A stretch of 64,000 nucleotides of DNA from JAEMQF01 sp963775015 (GCA_963775015.1 CAVZHI010000001.1:1-64000), one strand, 5' to 3'. Shown: positions 10,487 to 18,506, counted from the first letter of the stretch. The notes: a model not told the origin generated them from the letters alone. Program-made: numbers and translations.

Positions 10487-11167
10487 ATGCCTACTTTGCT
10501 GAGCCGTGCGGCGTGGGTGCGCTGCGCGCCCTTTGCGGTGTTCATCGCCTTGCTCGCGCTGCGTGGTGCGGCGCCCACCGACGGTTCGTGGGGCTTCGAC
10601 CCGAACTGGATCTACGCCGTGAGCGTGCTTCTGGTGGGAACCCTGCTGTGGATCTGGCGCCATGAGTACGGCGAGTTGGTCGCCCAGATGCTGCCCGGGG
10701 CGCGCGAAACCATGTTGGCGGTACTCGCCGGCGTGGTCGTGTTCGGTCTCGTGATCACGCTGGACGCACCGTGGATGCGCCTGGGCGAAGCGACCGCCGG
10801 GTTTCGCCCGGTCGACGCCGGCGGCAACCTGGTCTGGCCGCTCGTCGCGGCGCGCTGGGTCGGCGCGGCGCTGGTCGTGCCGGTCATGGAAGAGTTGTTC
10901 TGGCGCTCGTTTCTGATGCGCTGGATCGACGCCCCGCAGTTCGAGGCAGTCGACCCCGGCCGCGTGAGTTTGCGCGCCGTCGTGCTGTCGACGTTCGTCT
11001 TCATGCTCGCCCACCCGCTGTGGCTGTCTGCCGTTCTTGCGGGCTTCGTCTACGCCTGGCTCTACATGCGCAGCGGCCGGCTCTGGTCTGCCGTGCTCGC
11101 GCACGGCGTGACGAACGGGCTGCTTGGCGTCTGGGTCGTGATGAGCGGCAATTGGGGGTTCTGGTAG
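10487..11167 (+). CDS. CPBP-family intramembrane metalloprotease (CAAX-protease-like)
   Basis: A 226-residue protein with about seven membrane segments. It has the CPBP/Abi motifs EELFWRSFLMRW (EExxxR, about residues 135-146), FMLAHPLWLSAVLAGFVYAWLY (FxxxH, about 175-185) and a late His in AHGVTNGLLG. The family cleaves or matures membrane substrates; the substrate here is unknown. The EELFWRSF form resembles the CAAX-protease-related proteins seen in genomes with exosortase/PEP-CTERM systems, but no exosortase is nearby. It follows the acyltransferase gene after 30 bp and may be cotranscribed. Confidence 0.82.
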   Translation: MPTLLSRAAWVRCAPFAVFIALLALRGAAPTDGSWGFDPNWIYAVSVLLVGTLLWIWRHEYGELVAQMLPGARETMLAVLAGVVVFGLVITLDAPWMRLGEATAGFRPVDAGGNLVWPLVAARWVGAALVVPVMEELFWRSFLMRWIDAPQFEAVDPGRVSLRAVVLSTFVFMLAHPLWLSAVLAGFVYAWLYMRSGRLWSAVLAHGVTNGLLGVWVVMSGNWGFW

Positions 11168-11189
11168 CGCCGCCGCGAGGCGCGCCGCT

Positions 11190-11945
11190 TCACTTCATTC
11201 CGGCGAGCAACTGCTGCGAGCCCGACGCGAGCAGGCGCGCGTCCGAACCCACGGTGACGAAGCGGAAACCCTTCGCGACGCGCGCGCGCGCCGTCTCGGA
11301 CAAGGCGTTGTGCACGCCGGCAACCACACCATGCGCCTTGGCGCGCGCAAGGATGTGATCGATCGCCTGCGCGACCGGCAGGTCGACGTCGTCGAGCACG
11401 GGCCGGCAACCGAGCGACAGCGACAAGTCCGACGGACCGATGTAAATCGCGTCCAGCCCCTCCACCGACAAGATGTCGTCGAGCCGCTCCAGCGCCTGCG
11501 CGGTTTCGATCATGGCAAAGCGCACCAGCGTCGCGTTCGCGTGGCTGGCGTAGTCGGCACCGGCGTAGAGCGTGGCGCGAACCGGGCCAAAGCTGCGCGC
11601 GCCGCGCGGCGCGTAGTTCGTGTAAGCGACAAAACGCTGCGCTTCTTCGCGCGAATTGATCATCGGGCAGATCACGCCGTAAGCGCCGGCGTCGAGCGCT
11701 TTCATCACGATGCCCGGCTCGAGCCAAGGCACACGCACGATCGGAACCGTGGCCGTGGTCGAGATCGCCTGCAGCATCGTCAGCATCGAAGCGTCGTCGA
11801 CCAGGCCGTGCTGCATGTCGATCGTCATCGAGTCGTAACCCTGCTGCGCCATGACCTCGGCGGAAAAGCTGTTCGGGATCGCGAGCCAGCCGTTGACCGC
11901 AGCCTTGTCGGACTTCCACAGCGTGCGCAGGCGGTTTTCTCTCAT
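11190..11945 (-). CDS. HpcH/HpaI-family aldolase
   Basis: A class II pyruvate aldolase of 251 residues, related to 4-hydroxy-2-oxoheptanedioate and 2-dehydro-3-deoxyglucarate aldolases, which cleave 2-oxo-4-hydroxy acids to pyruvate plus an aldehyde using a divalent metal. Visible signatures are DMQHG (about 43-47), RVPW, FAMIETAQAL with the metal-binding Glu, and AIYIGPSDLSLSLG with the metal-binding Asp. ATG 11945 has AGGAGA nearby. It lies 32 bp downstream of the 2-hydroxyacid dehydrogenase on the same strand, so the two are likely one operon for sugar-acid or aromatic-derived oxo acids; the true substrate is not visible. Confidence 0.9.
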   Translation of the reverse strand: MRENRLRTLWKSDKAAVNGWLAIPNSFSAEVMAQQGYDSMTIDMQHGLVDDASMLTMLQAISTTATVPIVRVPWLEPGIVMKALDAGAYGVICPMINSREEAQRFVAYTNYAPRGARSFGPVRATLYAGADYASHANATLVRFAMIETAQALERLDDILSVEGLDAIYIGPSDLSLSLGCRPVLDDVDLPVAQAIDHILARAKAHGVVAGVHNALSETARARVAKGFRFVTVGSDARLLASGSQQLLAGMK

Positions 11946-11977
11946 CGATGTCTCCTGGAAAAATTGATGACGCGGGT

Positions 11978-12922
11978 TCAGGCGGCGATGGCGCTCACCA
12001 AGCGGCCGCGCGCAAAAAACTCGCTCAGGTTGTCGAACACGCGCTGCGCCATCGCCGCGCGCGTCTCGTGCGTTGCGCTTCCCACGTGCGGCAGCAACAC
12101 GGCGTTGTCGAGTTGCATCAGCTCCGCCGGCACGTTCGGTTCGTTCTCGAACACGTCGAGCGCCGCCCCCGCAATCGATTTGCCTTGCAGGGCACGCACC
12201 AGCGCGGCTTCGTCGACGACGCTGCCGCGCGCGACGTTCACGAGAAATCCCTCAGGGCCGAGCGCGTCGAGCACGGCGGCGTTGATGAGGTGCCGCGTCG
12301 CGGCGCCGCCGGGGACGATGACCACGAGGAAATCCGCCCAGCGCGCGAGTTCGATCAACGACGCCTCATACGCCATCGTCGTGTCGGTCACGGGCCGGCG
12401 GTTGTGATAGCGCAGCTCCATGTTGAACGCGGCAGCGCGGTGCGCGATCGCCTTGCCGATGCGCCCCAGACCGACGATTCCCACGCGCTTGCCACTGACG
12501 CGGCGCTGCAGCGGATAGTTCGCTTTCGGCCAGTCGCCGCGGCGCAGGTGTCGTTCCGATGCGCTCATGCCGCGCGCGACGTCGATCATCAGGCCCAGCG
12601 CCAGGTCTGCAACGCAGTCGTTCAGCACGTCGGGCGTATTGCCCACGAGGATGCCGCGCCGGCCTGCGGCGGCGAGGTCGATCTTGTCGACGCCCACGCC
12701 AAAGCTGGAAATGACTTTGAGCGCCGGCAACGCATCGATCAATGCGGCGTCGGCAAAGCCACCCGTCGCCAGACCCGCGAACTCGCCGCCGCGCGCGGCA
12801 AGAAAGGCCTTCGGGTCGGCTTGGTCTGCGAGGCGCTGCAGGTCGAAGGCCTCAGCGAGCTGGCGCTCCAGCGAGGCCATCAAGCGGCCGTATTGCAGAA
12901 CCTTGGGTTTCATCGTCGTCAT
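11978..12922 (-). CDS. D-isomer-specific 2-hydroxyacid dehydrogenase
   Basis: NAD(P)-dependent reductase/dehydrogenase of 314 residues interconverting 2-hydroxy and 2-oxo acids. The Rossmann motif GLGRIGKAIA lies around residue 153, and the catalytic set is present: Arg in VNVARGSVVDE, Glu in VFENEPNVP, His in LLPHVGSATHETR. The specificity loop FGVGVDKIDL resembles glyoxylate/hydroxypyruvate reductases. ATG 12922 was preferred over upstream in-frame codons because AGGAG lies 10 nt before it. It pairs with the downstream aldolase; rlpA diverges 74 bp away. Confidence 0.9.
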   Translation of the reverse strand: MTTMKPKVLQYGRLMASLERQLAEAFDLQRLADQADPKAFLAARGGEFAGLATGGFADAALIDALPALKVISSFGVGVDKIDLAAAGRRGILVGNTPDVLNDCVADLALGLMIDVARGMSASERHLRRGDWPKANYPLQRRVSGKRVGIVGLGRIGKAIAHRAAAFNMELRYHNRRPVTDTTMAYEASLIELARWADFLVVIVPGGAATRHLINAAVLDALGPEGFLVNVARGSVVDEAALVRALQGKSIAGAALDVFENEPNVPAELMQLDNAVLLPHVGSATHETRAAMAQRVFDNLSEFFARGRLVSAIAA

Positions 12923-12996
12923 CGATTCATTTCTCCTGGGAATCGGGGATGTTCTCTGCTGCAGCCGGGCCGCGGCGCGTACCATCACTCTAGCCC

Positions 12997-13566
12997 ATGG
13001 CTCCACGACGCGCCGTTTCGCCCCTCCGCCAGGCGGCACCCCTTGCGCTCGCGGCGCTTCTCTGCGCCTGCGCCACGACAACCGATCGCGACGGGCCACC
13101 GCTGAAGATTCCGGCCGGGCTCGAAAACCTGCGCGACGCCGAGCCGAAAGTCGAAGCCATCCGCAGCGGCGGGCCGAACAGTCCTTACCGCATCCTGGGA
13201 CGCGACTACGTGCCGCTCACGCGAGACCTTGCGTTTCGCCAAAAGGGCCTGGCGTCGTGGTACGGACGCAAGTTCCACGGCCGACCCACGGCGAGCGGCG
13301 AGACGTACGACATGTTCGCCATGACCGCGGCGCACCCGACGCTGCCGATCCCGAGCTACGCGCAGGTCTCGAACCCGGCCAACGGCCGCCGCGTCGTCGT
13401 GCGCATCAACGACCGGGGACCCTTCCACGACGGGCGCATCGTCGATCTGAGCTACGCCGCGGCGTGGAAGCTCGGCGTGCTGGGCGGCGTGGCGCCGGTG
13501 GAGCTGGAGCGAATCACGTTCAGCGAAATTCGCAGCGGTGCGTGGCGCTGGGCCTCGGCACTCTAA
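12997..13566 (+). CDS. rlpA: RlpA-like septal ring lytic transglycosylase lipoprotein
   Basis: RlpA cleaves glycan strands lacking stem peptides at the division septum. The 189-residue product has a lipoprotein signal (LAALLCAC, lipid-modified Cys about residue 25) and a double-psi beta-barrel with GLASWYGRKFHGRPTASGE (about 83-102), the catalytic Asp/His context, and VVRINDRGPFHDGRIVDLSYAAA (about 133-155). It lacks the C-terminal SPOR domain found in many RlpA proteins. Its last 260 bp lie in the 479-bp repeat, and a second, promoterless copy of that 3' part follows the IS1634-family element at 15765-16024. Confidence 0.92.
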   Translation: MAPRRAVSPLRQAAPLALAALLCACATTTDRDGPPLKIPAGLENLRDAEPKVEAIRSGGPNSPYRILGRDYVPLTRDLAFRQKGLASWYGRKFHGRPTASGETYDMFAMTAAHPTLPIPSYAQVSNPANGRRVVVRINDRGPFHDGRIVDLSYAAAWKLGVLGGVAPVELERITFSEIRSGAWRWASAL

Positions 13567-13785
13567 GCTGCGAACGAGTCCGGGTGCATCAGTCGCTTTG
13601 CTTCGATTCGACGCGCGCCCAGGCGACGAGCAAACGCTGCTCGTGGCACAAGGACCAGACCGATACTTCAGCCACCCCCTGCGGCGTATCGATGCGCGTT
13701 CGGTGGGCATCGTGCCGCAGTCCGACGCTGAACGTGTCGGGCGCAATCGAAAGCCCGCTGCCGATCGCCTTCAGGCACGCCTCCT
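13307..13785 (+). repeat. Left copy of 479-bp direct repeat flanking IS1634-family element
   Basis: Matches 15765-16243 at 478 of 479 positions (only 13667 T versus 16125 C differs). It contains the last 260 bp of rlpA, a 22-bp gap and the last 197 bp of the phosphopantetheinyl transferase gene. It ends exactly where the IS inverted repeat begins, so it is read as a target-site duplication. Confidence 0.95.
13589..13785 (-). pseudogene. 3' remnant of the phosphopantetheinyl transferase gene
   Basis: The last 65 codons of the gene that is complete at 16047-16769, cut by the IS at 13786. The single difference from the intact copy (13667) is a silent GAG to GAA change. It lacks a start and most of the enzyme and is a by-product of the long target duplication. 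Confidence 0.9.
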
Positions 13786-13809
13786 CCTGACTTCAGCGGT
13801 TTTGGCCCA
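13786..13809 (+). repeat. Left terminal inverted repeat of IS1634-family element
   Basis: Begins CCTGACTTCAGCGGTTTTGG; matches the complement of 15741-15764 at 18 of 24 bases. Confidence 0.75.
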
Positions 13810-13916
13810 TCCCCAGCCCGATCTTCATAGGCGAGGAGTCGAGTTTTGGAGTTGTAGTGCCTAGCAAGTTGTTAATACCGCTTGCGTCGCGGTCCATCGT
13901 GACGTAACGTGGCGGC

Positions 13917-15620
13917 GTGTTTGTTCGCATCAAGTCCTCGCCCAACTCCCCGCGCCGCGGCGTGCAGGTCGTCGAGTCCTCGCGCACGGGCGAGCGCGTC
14001 ACGCAACGCATCGTGCGCCACATCGGCATCGCGCTGGATGCCGACGAAGAGATCAAGCTGCGCGCGATGGCCGAGGAGTTCATCTCGCGCAGCCTCGCCG
14101 AGCGGCTCAATGCCGGGGCGCTGTTCGAGTCTGCCCCGGTGCGCCGCGGCGGGCGCCCACTGCGCCAGACGCTGGCCTCGGTGGCCGCGCCCGACCAGGT
14201 GCGCCTGGCCGACGTCGTCGAGGTGGCGCGCCGCGTGGAAGGGCCGCACGAGGTGCTGGGCCACCTGTTCGACTACCTGCACTTCGACCGGGTCCTGGGC
14301 GCGCACGGCACGGCCATGCTGCGCGACTTGGTCATCGCGCGCGTCATGGCCCCGGCGTCCAAGCGCGGCAGCGCCGCCGAGCTCGATGCGCACTACGGTC
14401 GCGCCTACCCGCTGGACCGCCTGTACCGGCTGATGGATGCGCTGCACAAGCGGCTCGATCGCTTGAAGACAATCGTGCACGAGGCCACCGCGTCGCTGAT
14501 TGGCGGCGCGGCGCAGGTGATGCTGTTCGATGTGACCACGCTGTACTTCGAGAGTGTGGATGCCGACACGCTGCGCGCCTTCGGCTACTCCAAGGACCAG
14601 AAGTACCACTGCACGCAGGTGGTGTTGACCTTGGCCACCGACGCCGACGGGCTGCCCATCGGCTACGAGCTGTTCCCCGGCAACACCGCCGAGGTGAGTA
14701 CGCTGCTGGCGTGCATGCGCAGTTGGCAGCAGAGTTTGAAGATCGAGCGCGTCAGCTTCGTGGCCGACCGGGCGCTGTGCAGCAAGGCCAACCTGAGCGC
14801 GCTGGAGGCCGCACCCTGGAGCTACGTGGTGGCCATGCCGCTGCGCAGGAGCCTGAAGGCGGCCGAGCAGGCGCAGGTGCTGCAAACGGCGCTGGCCGCG
14901 CCGTGCGAGGTCGAGGGCGAGCTGGTGTGGGTGCGCGAGTTCGACTGGCAGGGCCGGCGCTTGATCGTCACCTACAGCTCCAAGCGCGCGCACAAGGACC
15001 GGGCCGATCGCCAGGCGCTGCTTGAGCGGCTGAGCGCCAAGCTGGGCCCGAGCCAGCGCGTGGACAAGAAGACCGGTGAGATCAAGCCGGCCAAGCCCAA
15101 CGCGCAAAAGCTCATCACCAACGCGGGGTACCTGCGCTATGTGGAGCAAGCCGACACGGGCGGCGCGTTCGTGCTGGACGAGGACAGAATCGCCAACGAC
15201 GCGGCCTGGGACGGGCTGCACGCCATCGTCACCAACGACCGCACGAGCCGGGCTCGCGAACTGCTGGCGCGCTACCGCCGGCTGTGGGTCATCGAGGAGT
15301 CGTTTCGCACGCTCAAGCACGGCCTGGCCGTGCGCCCGATCTACCACTTCAAGCCCGAGCGAATCCAAGCCCACATCGGTCTGTGTTACCTGGCCTTCGC
15401 GCTGACGCGTCACGCCCAGCAGCGCATCGGGCTGGCGCAAGGCTCGATGAGCGTGCAGCGCATCCGCGCCGTCCTGCACGACGTGCAGGCCAGCATCGTG
15501 CAGCACAAGACCACGAAGGCCAAGTACCGCCTGCCCAGCGTCTTCGGGCACGACGCGGCGCGCATCTACAAGGCGTTTGGCCTCAAACGCAATCTCGATG
15601 TCGAGGTGGATCGCAGCTGA
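13917..15620 (+). CDS. IS1634-family transposase
   Basis: An intact 567-residue DDE transposase with the IS1634 layout: QRIVRHIGIALDADE at the N-terminus, first catalytic Asp in MLFDVTTLYFES (about residue 205), GYSKDQKYHCTQVVLTLATDADGLPIGYELFPGNTAE, second Asp in FVADRALCSKANL (about 282), and the terminal Glu region YRRLWVIEESFRTLKHGLAVRPIYH (about 460). GTG 13917 is used as start. No frameshift is seen, unlike the ISAzo13-type element, so this copy may still be active. Confidence 0.92.
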   Translation: MFVRIKSSPNSPRRGVQVVESSRTGERVTQRIVRHIGIALDADEEIKLRAMAEEFISRSLAERLNAGALFESAPVRRGGRPLRQTLASVAAPDQVRLADVVEVARRVEGPHEVLGHLFDYLHFDRVLGAHGTAMLRDLVIARVMAPASKRGSAAELDAHYGRAYPLDRLYRLMDALHKRLDRLKTIVHEATASLIGGAAQVMLFDVTTLYFESVDADTLRAFGYSKDQKYHCTQVVLTLATDADGLPIGYELFPGNTAEVSTLLACMRSWQQSLKIERVSFVADRALCSKANLSALEAAPWSYVVAMPLRRSLKAAEQAQVLQTALAAPCEVEGELVWVREFDWQGRRLIVTYSSKRAHKDRADRQALLERLSAKLGPSQRVDKKTGEIKPAKPNAQKLITNAGYLRYVEQADTGGAFVLDEDRIANDAAWDGLHAIVTNDRTSRARELLARYRRLWVIEESFRTLKHGLAVRPIYHFKPERIQAHIGLCYLAFALTRHAQQRIGLAQGSMSVQRIRAVLHDVQASIVQHKTTKAKYRLPSVFGHDAARIYKAFGLKRNLDVEVDRS

Positions 15621-15740
15621 TCGAAGACTCCCATCGCCAACCCCACCTGCGGGCACTACATCGGCCACACACTCGGGACCGAAAAACGTAGTGCCCGGCG
15701 AACATAAGTCATTGATTCACAACGACTGAGCGCGCAAGGC

Positions 15741-15764
15741 GGGTCGAAAATCGCGGAAGTCGGG
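15741..15764 (-). repeat. Right terminal inverted repeat of IS1634-family element
   Basis: Its complement begins CCCGACTTCCGCGATTTTCG and matches the left end at 18 of 24 bases. Confidence 0.75.
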
Positions 15765-16024
15765 ACGACATGTTCGCCATGACCGCGGCGCACCCGACGC
15801 TGCCGATCCCGAGCTACGCGCAGGTCTCGAACCCGGCCAACGGCCGCCGCGTCGTCGTGCGCATCAACGACCGGGGACCCTTCCACGACGGGCGCATCGT
15901 CGATCTGAGCTACGCCGCGGCGTGGAAGCTCGGCGTGCTGGGCGGCGTGGCGCCGGTGGAGCTGGAGCGAATCACGTTCAGCGAAATTCGCAGCGGTGCG
16001 TGGCGCTGGGCCTCGGCACTCTAA
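15765..16024 (+). pseudogene. 3' remnant of rlpA
   Basis: Duplicates the last 86 codons of rlpA (from YDMFAMTAAH to ASAL stop) directly after the IS. An internal ATG at 15770 could start an 84-residue fragment, but the signal sequence and half of the double-psi barrel are missing, so no function is expected. Confidence 0.9.
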
Positions 16025-16243
16025 GCTGCGAACGAGTCCGGGTGCATCAGTCGCTTTGCTTCGATTCGACGCGCGCCCAGGCGACGAGCAAACGCTGCTC
16101 GTGGCACAAGGACCAGACCGATACCTCAGCCACCCCCTGCGGCGTATCGATGCGCGTTCGGTGGGCATCGTGCCGCAGTCCGACGCTGAACGTGTCGGGC
16201 GCAATCGAAAGCCCGCTGCCGATCGCCTTCAGGCACGCCTCCT
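15765..16243 (+). repeat. Right copy of 479-bp direct repeat
   Basis: Starts at the base after the IS and repeats 13307-13785 with one mismatch. It supplies the 3' end of the intact phosphopantetheinyl transferase gene (minus strand) and carries a promoterless 3' fragment of rlpA. Confidence 0.95.
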
Positions 16244-16769
16244 TGCGCGTCCAGCCCGCGAGAAAGGCCAGATCGCGCGAAGCGCTGTCGGTTGCGGCGA
16301 GCGCGTCTTGTTCCACGGCGCTGAAGTGGCGCTGCGCGAGCGTCGATGCGTCAGCCACGGAGTGCAACACCTCGACGTCGATCCCAATCTCGCCCTGCGC
16401 GGCGATCAATACCGCGCCAATTCCTTCGCAGTGGCTCAAATTGAACGCGCAGCGATTCGGGTTTCTCAGGTACGGCTTCCCATGCGGCCCTTCGTCAAAG
16501 ACCAATCGCTCGGGAGGAATCGACGTGTGCGCTGCGAGCACGGCCCGGAGTTGGCAGTGCGCACTGAGGTAGAACTGGCGATGTCGGGCGAAAACGAATC
16601 GGCTCGCCTTGGTGCGTTCAGTGGCGCTGAGCCAGGCCAATTCGCGTTCGCTGGCCGGCGCATTCAGATCGAGCAGCGACAGTTCGAAGCCGGGGTCGGC
16701 GGCGTCCAGACGCATGGCGTGGCCCGCGCCGCGCGCCGCCAGCCCGGGCACGTTCGCTTGAAACAACAT
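16047..16769 (-). CDS. 4'-Phosphopantetheinyl transferase (Sfp-type)
   Basis: Transfers phosphopantetheine from CoA to a conserved Ser of carrier proteins. The 240-residue length and motifs fit the Sfp group: GPHGKPYL (about 82-89), FNLSHCEG (about 97-104), IGIDVEVL with the Mg-binding Asp and Glu (about 128-135) and FLAGWTRKEACLKAIGSGL (about 170-188). ATG 16769 has AAGG 7 nt upstream and lies just after the hydrolase gene on the same strand. Its neighbours encode two carrier domains, in the NRPS and the acyl ligase, which are its probable substrates. Its 3' end lies within the 479-bp repeat, yet the gene is complete. Confidence 0.92.
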   Translation of the reverse strand: MLFQANVPGLAARGAGHAMRLDAADPGFELSLLDLNAPASERELAWLSATERTKASRFVFARHRQFYLSAHCQLRAVLAAHTSIPPERLVFDEGPHGKPYLRNPNRCAFNLSHCEGIGAVLIAAQGEIGIDVEVLHSVADASTLAQRHFSAVEQDALAATDSASRDLAFLAGWTRKEACLKAIGSGLSIAPDTFSVGLRHDAHRTRIDTPQGVAEVSVWSLCHEQRLLVAWARVESKQSD

Positions 16770-16810
16770 CTGATGCCTTGGGGCGCTGGCTCGTTGCTGC
16801 GCGCGCGTCG

Positions 16811-17731
16811 TCACGCCGGCGACAGGGCGCGCGGCTCCGCGGCCAACGGTTCGGCCGACCCCGAGAGGCTCACCCGACCGGTCAGGACGCGCGCCTCGAG
16901 CCAGCGTTCGACGGAATCGACGACGGCTTGCTGGGCGTGCGGCTCGGTGATCGTGTGGTCGCTGCGGGTGTGGAATTCGTACCCGACGCGGTTGACGAAA
17001 CCGTAGGAAGCGTACATGTCGCGGAACTGACCCTCGTAGTTGTAGTAGGTCGGCGCGCTGCCGGAAAACATGAACAGAATCTCGACTCCACGATCGACCA
17101 GGGTCCGGATGCGTTGCCCAAATTCGTCCTTCGCAGGCATCACGGTTCGCCCGAAAATCGTCGGCGGTTGCGGCGGTTGTGCCGCTTGACCGGCGTCGCG
17201 AGGCGTGAACTTGCTCGCGATGCGCCGCGCGATTTTGCTTGCCGCCGATTGCAGCGTCAGGTTGCTCAAGCGATGCATGAGCCCGCGCAGCTTGGCCTGG
17301 CGGGTCGTGTAGACGTAAGAGTCCCACATGACGATGGCGCGCAGCCGTCTGTCTTCCAGCGCGGTCAAGTGGGCAATGTCACCGCCGGAGCAGAAGCCAA
17401 CCATGAAGAACTCGTCAAAGGCGAATTTCGTCTGCGCCAAGTCCATGGCAGAGCGCGTGTCGTGGACGAACTGTTCGCCCGTCGCGCGGCGCGAACTAGA
17501 ACGCCGGCTGTCGCCGAGACCGCTCATGTCGAAGCGCAAGGTCGCGATTCCGAGTTGCGCAAGACGACGCGCCAATCGAACGTTCATGCGGTGCGGCCCG
17601 ATGCGCGGGATCACCCCGGCATTGCTGAGCAGTCCGAGTACGCGCTCGCGACCCGGCCTGGGCTCTGCGGGCAGCGTCACGGTACCGACCAGGTGGCCTT
17701 CTGGGCCGAACGTGAGCGTCTGTTCAATCAT
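16811..17731 (-). CDS. Alpha/beta hydrolase with Cys nucleophile elbow (XrtA-type hydrolase 1-like)
   Basis: A 306-residue alpha/beta-hydrolase-fold protein. The oxyanion/early motif LGLLSNAGVIPRIGPHRMN and RFDMSGLGDS (about 73-82) match the hydrolases found in exosortase-A-type EPS loci. The nucleophile elbow reads MVGFCSGGDI (about 110-119), so Cys stands where Ser is usual, as in dienelactone hydrolase. A candidate His lies in FHTRSDHTI near residue 265. It sits in a run NRPS, hydrolase 2, hydrolase 1, phosphopantetheinyl transferase. Role inferred: editing or releasing an acyl or aminoacyl thioester from the carrier domains. Confidence 0.8.
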   Translation of the reverse strand: MIEQTLTFGPEGHLVGTVTLPAEPRPGRERVLGLLSNAGVIPRIGPHRMNVRLARRLAQLGIATLRFDMSGLGDSRRSSSRRATGEQFVHDTRSAMDLAQTKFAFDEFFMVGFCSGGDIAHLTALEDRRLRAIVMWDSYVYTTRQAKLRGLMHRLSNLTLQSAASKIARRIASKFTPRDAGQAAQPPQPPTIFGRTVMPAKDEFGQRIRTLVDRGVEILFMFSGSAPTYYNYEGQFRDMYASYGFVNRVGYEFHTRSDHTITEPHAQQAVVDSVERWLEARVLTGRVSLSGSAEPLAAEPRALSPA

Positions 17732-17741
17732 GCGATTTCCA

Positions 17742-18506
17742 TCACAACGTGGCGAGCAAGGATCGCATCACGTCCTGGGGGACGATCGCCGTGCCGCGCG
17801 CTTCGTCTGACATCCAATTGATCGCCGTCTCGACGCTTTGCAGCGTGACACCGTCAACGCGCTGCTCGACGGGGGATCGGCGTTCGTCATCGCGCAGCGC
17901 CACGCAAACGCGCACACCGCGCCCGGCAACATCGCCCAGCGGCAACCCGCGCAAAGCCTGCAAGTCGTCATACAAGCGCCGGCCGACGACGAAACCGAGC
18001 ACGCTGCCTGGCAGGTCCGCGTTCCGCGTGCTGCTCACTTCCGCACGATGCGTGCTCAACATCCGTTGCAGATACGCCGGGCCGTCGATCACAGGTTCCC
18101 AGAGCGCGATGCATTGGGGCGCCAAAGTGGCGCGAAGTGCAGCGTAGGCCGCAATGCTGCCGCCCAGGGCCATACCGAACCAGTGCACCGCCAGATTCGG
18201 CGCGTCGCGGCGCAGTTGTGCATCCGCGGCGAGCGTGTCTTGCGCCCAGTCGGCCAGCGACTGTTCGTCGGGTTCGCCTGGCGAGTCTCCGCAGCCATGT
18301 ACGTCGAACGTCAAGACGGTGCAGCCTTCTCGCGCCAAGCGGTCCGACATCGCGCGATAAATCGGCGCGGTGCGCACTGCCTCCTGGCCGAACGGCCGAC
18401 ACAGCAGGAACGCCGCACGATGCGCCTTGCCAGCTTGTGCGCGTTGCAGCAGACCGAGCACCTGGCGCGCCGACGGACCAAAGCGGCGAACTTCAACGTG
18501 CATCAT
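17742..18506 (-). CDS. Alpha/beta hydrolase lacking the nucleophile Ser (XrtA-type hydrolase 2-like)
   Basis: A 254-residue alpha/beta-hydrolase-fold protein with FLLCRPFGQEAVR (about 33-45), LTFDVHGCGDSPGEPD (about 64-79) and an elbow reading HWFGMALGGSIA, in which Ala occupies the nucleophile position of GxSxG. This suggests a non-hydrolytic or binding partner, perhaps of the adjacent hydrolase, though an alternative nucleophile is not excluded. Its ATG overlaps the NRPS stop by 4 bp (18503-18506), and the next hydrolase starts 10 bp after its stop, so all are almost certainly translated from one mRNA. Confidence 0.78.
   Translation of the reverse strand: MMHVEVRRFGPSARQVLGLLQRAQAGKAHRAAFLLCRPFGQEAVRTAPIYRAMSDRLAREGCTVLTFDVHGCGDSPGEPDEQSLADWAQDTLAADAQLRRDAPNLAVHWFGMALGGSIAAYAALRATLAPQCIALWEPVIDGPAYLQRMLSTHRAEVSSTRNADLPGSVLGFVVGRRLYDDLQALRGLPLGDVAGRGVRVCVALRDDERRSPVEQRVDGVTLQSVETAINWMSDEARGTAIVPQDVMRSLLATL

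Larger units (their letters stand above)
13786..15764 (+). mobile_element. IS1634-family (IS4 superfamily) insertion sequence, 1979 bp
   Basis: Imperfect 24-bp terminal inverted repeats (13786-13809 starting CCTGACTTCAGCG; 15741-15764, whose complement starts CCCGACTTCCGCG; 18 of 24 match) enclose one intact transposase gene. The element is abutted on both sides by a 479-bp direct repeat. IS1634 of Mycoplasma mycoides is the classical case of an element making variable direct repeats up to several hundred bp, so the flanking repeat supports the family call. Non-coding ends measure 131 bp (left) and 144 bp (right). Confidence 0.9.

Noticed and set aside
9290..11104. Long minus-strand open frame of about 600 codons opposite the acyltransferase and CPBP genes
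   Set aside because: It is antisense to two well-supported genes, has Arg/His/Gln-rich low-complexity translation and no family motif; such frames are common in very GC-rich DNA.
13872..15668. Minus-strand open frame of about 600 codons opposite the IS1634-family transposase
   Set aside because: It mirrors the transposase codons, with no recognisable domain; treated as a GC-driven shadow frame.
13307..16243. The repeat as an assembly artefact or as ordinary homologous duplication
   Set aside because: Its ends coincide exactly with the IS termini and the element family is known for long repeats; an artefact would not be expected to stop at both inverted repeats. Still listed for checking.
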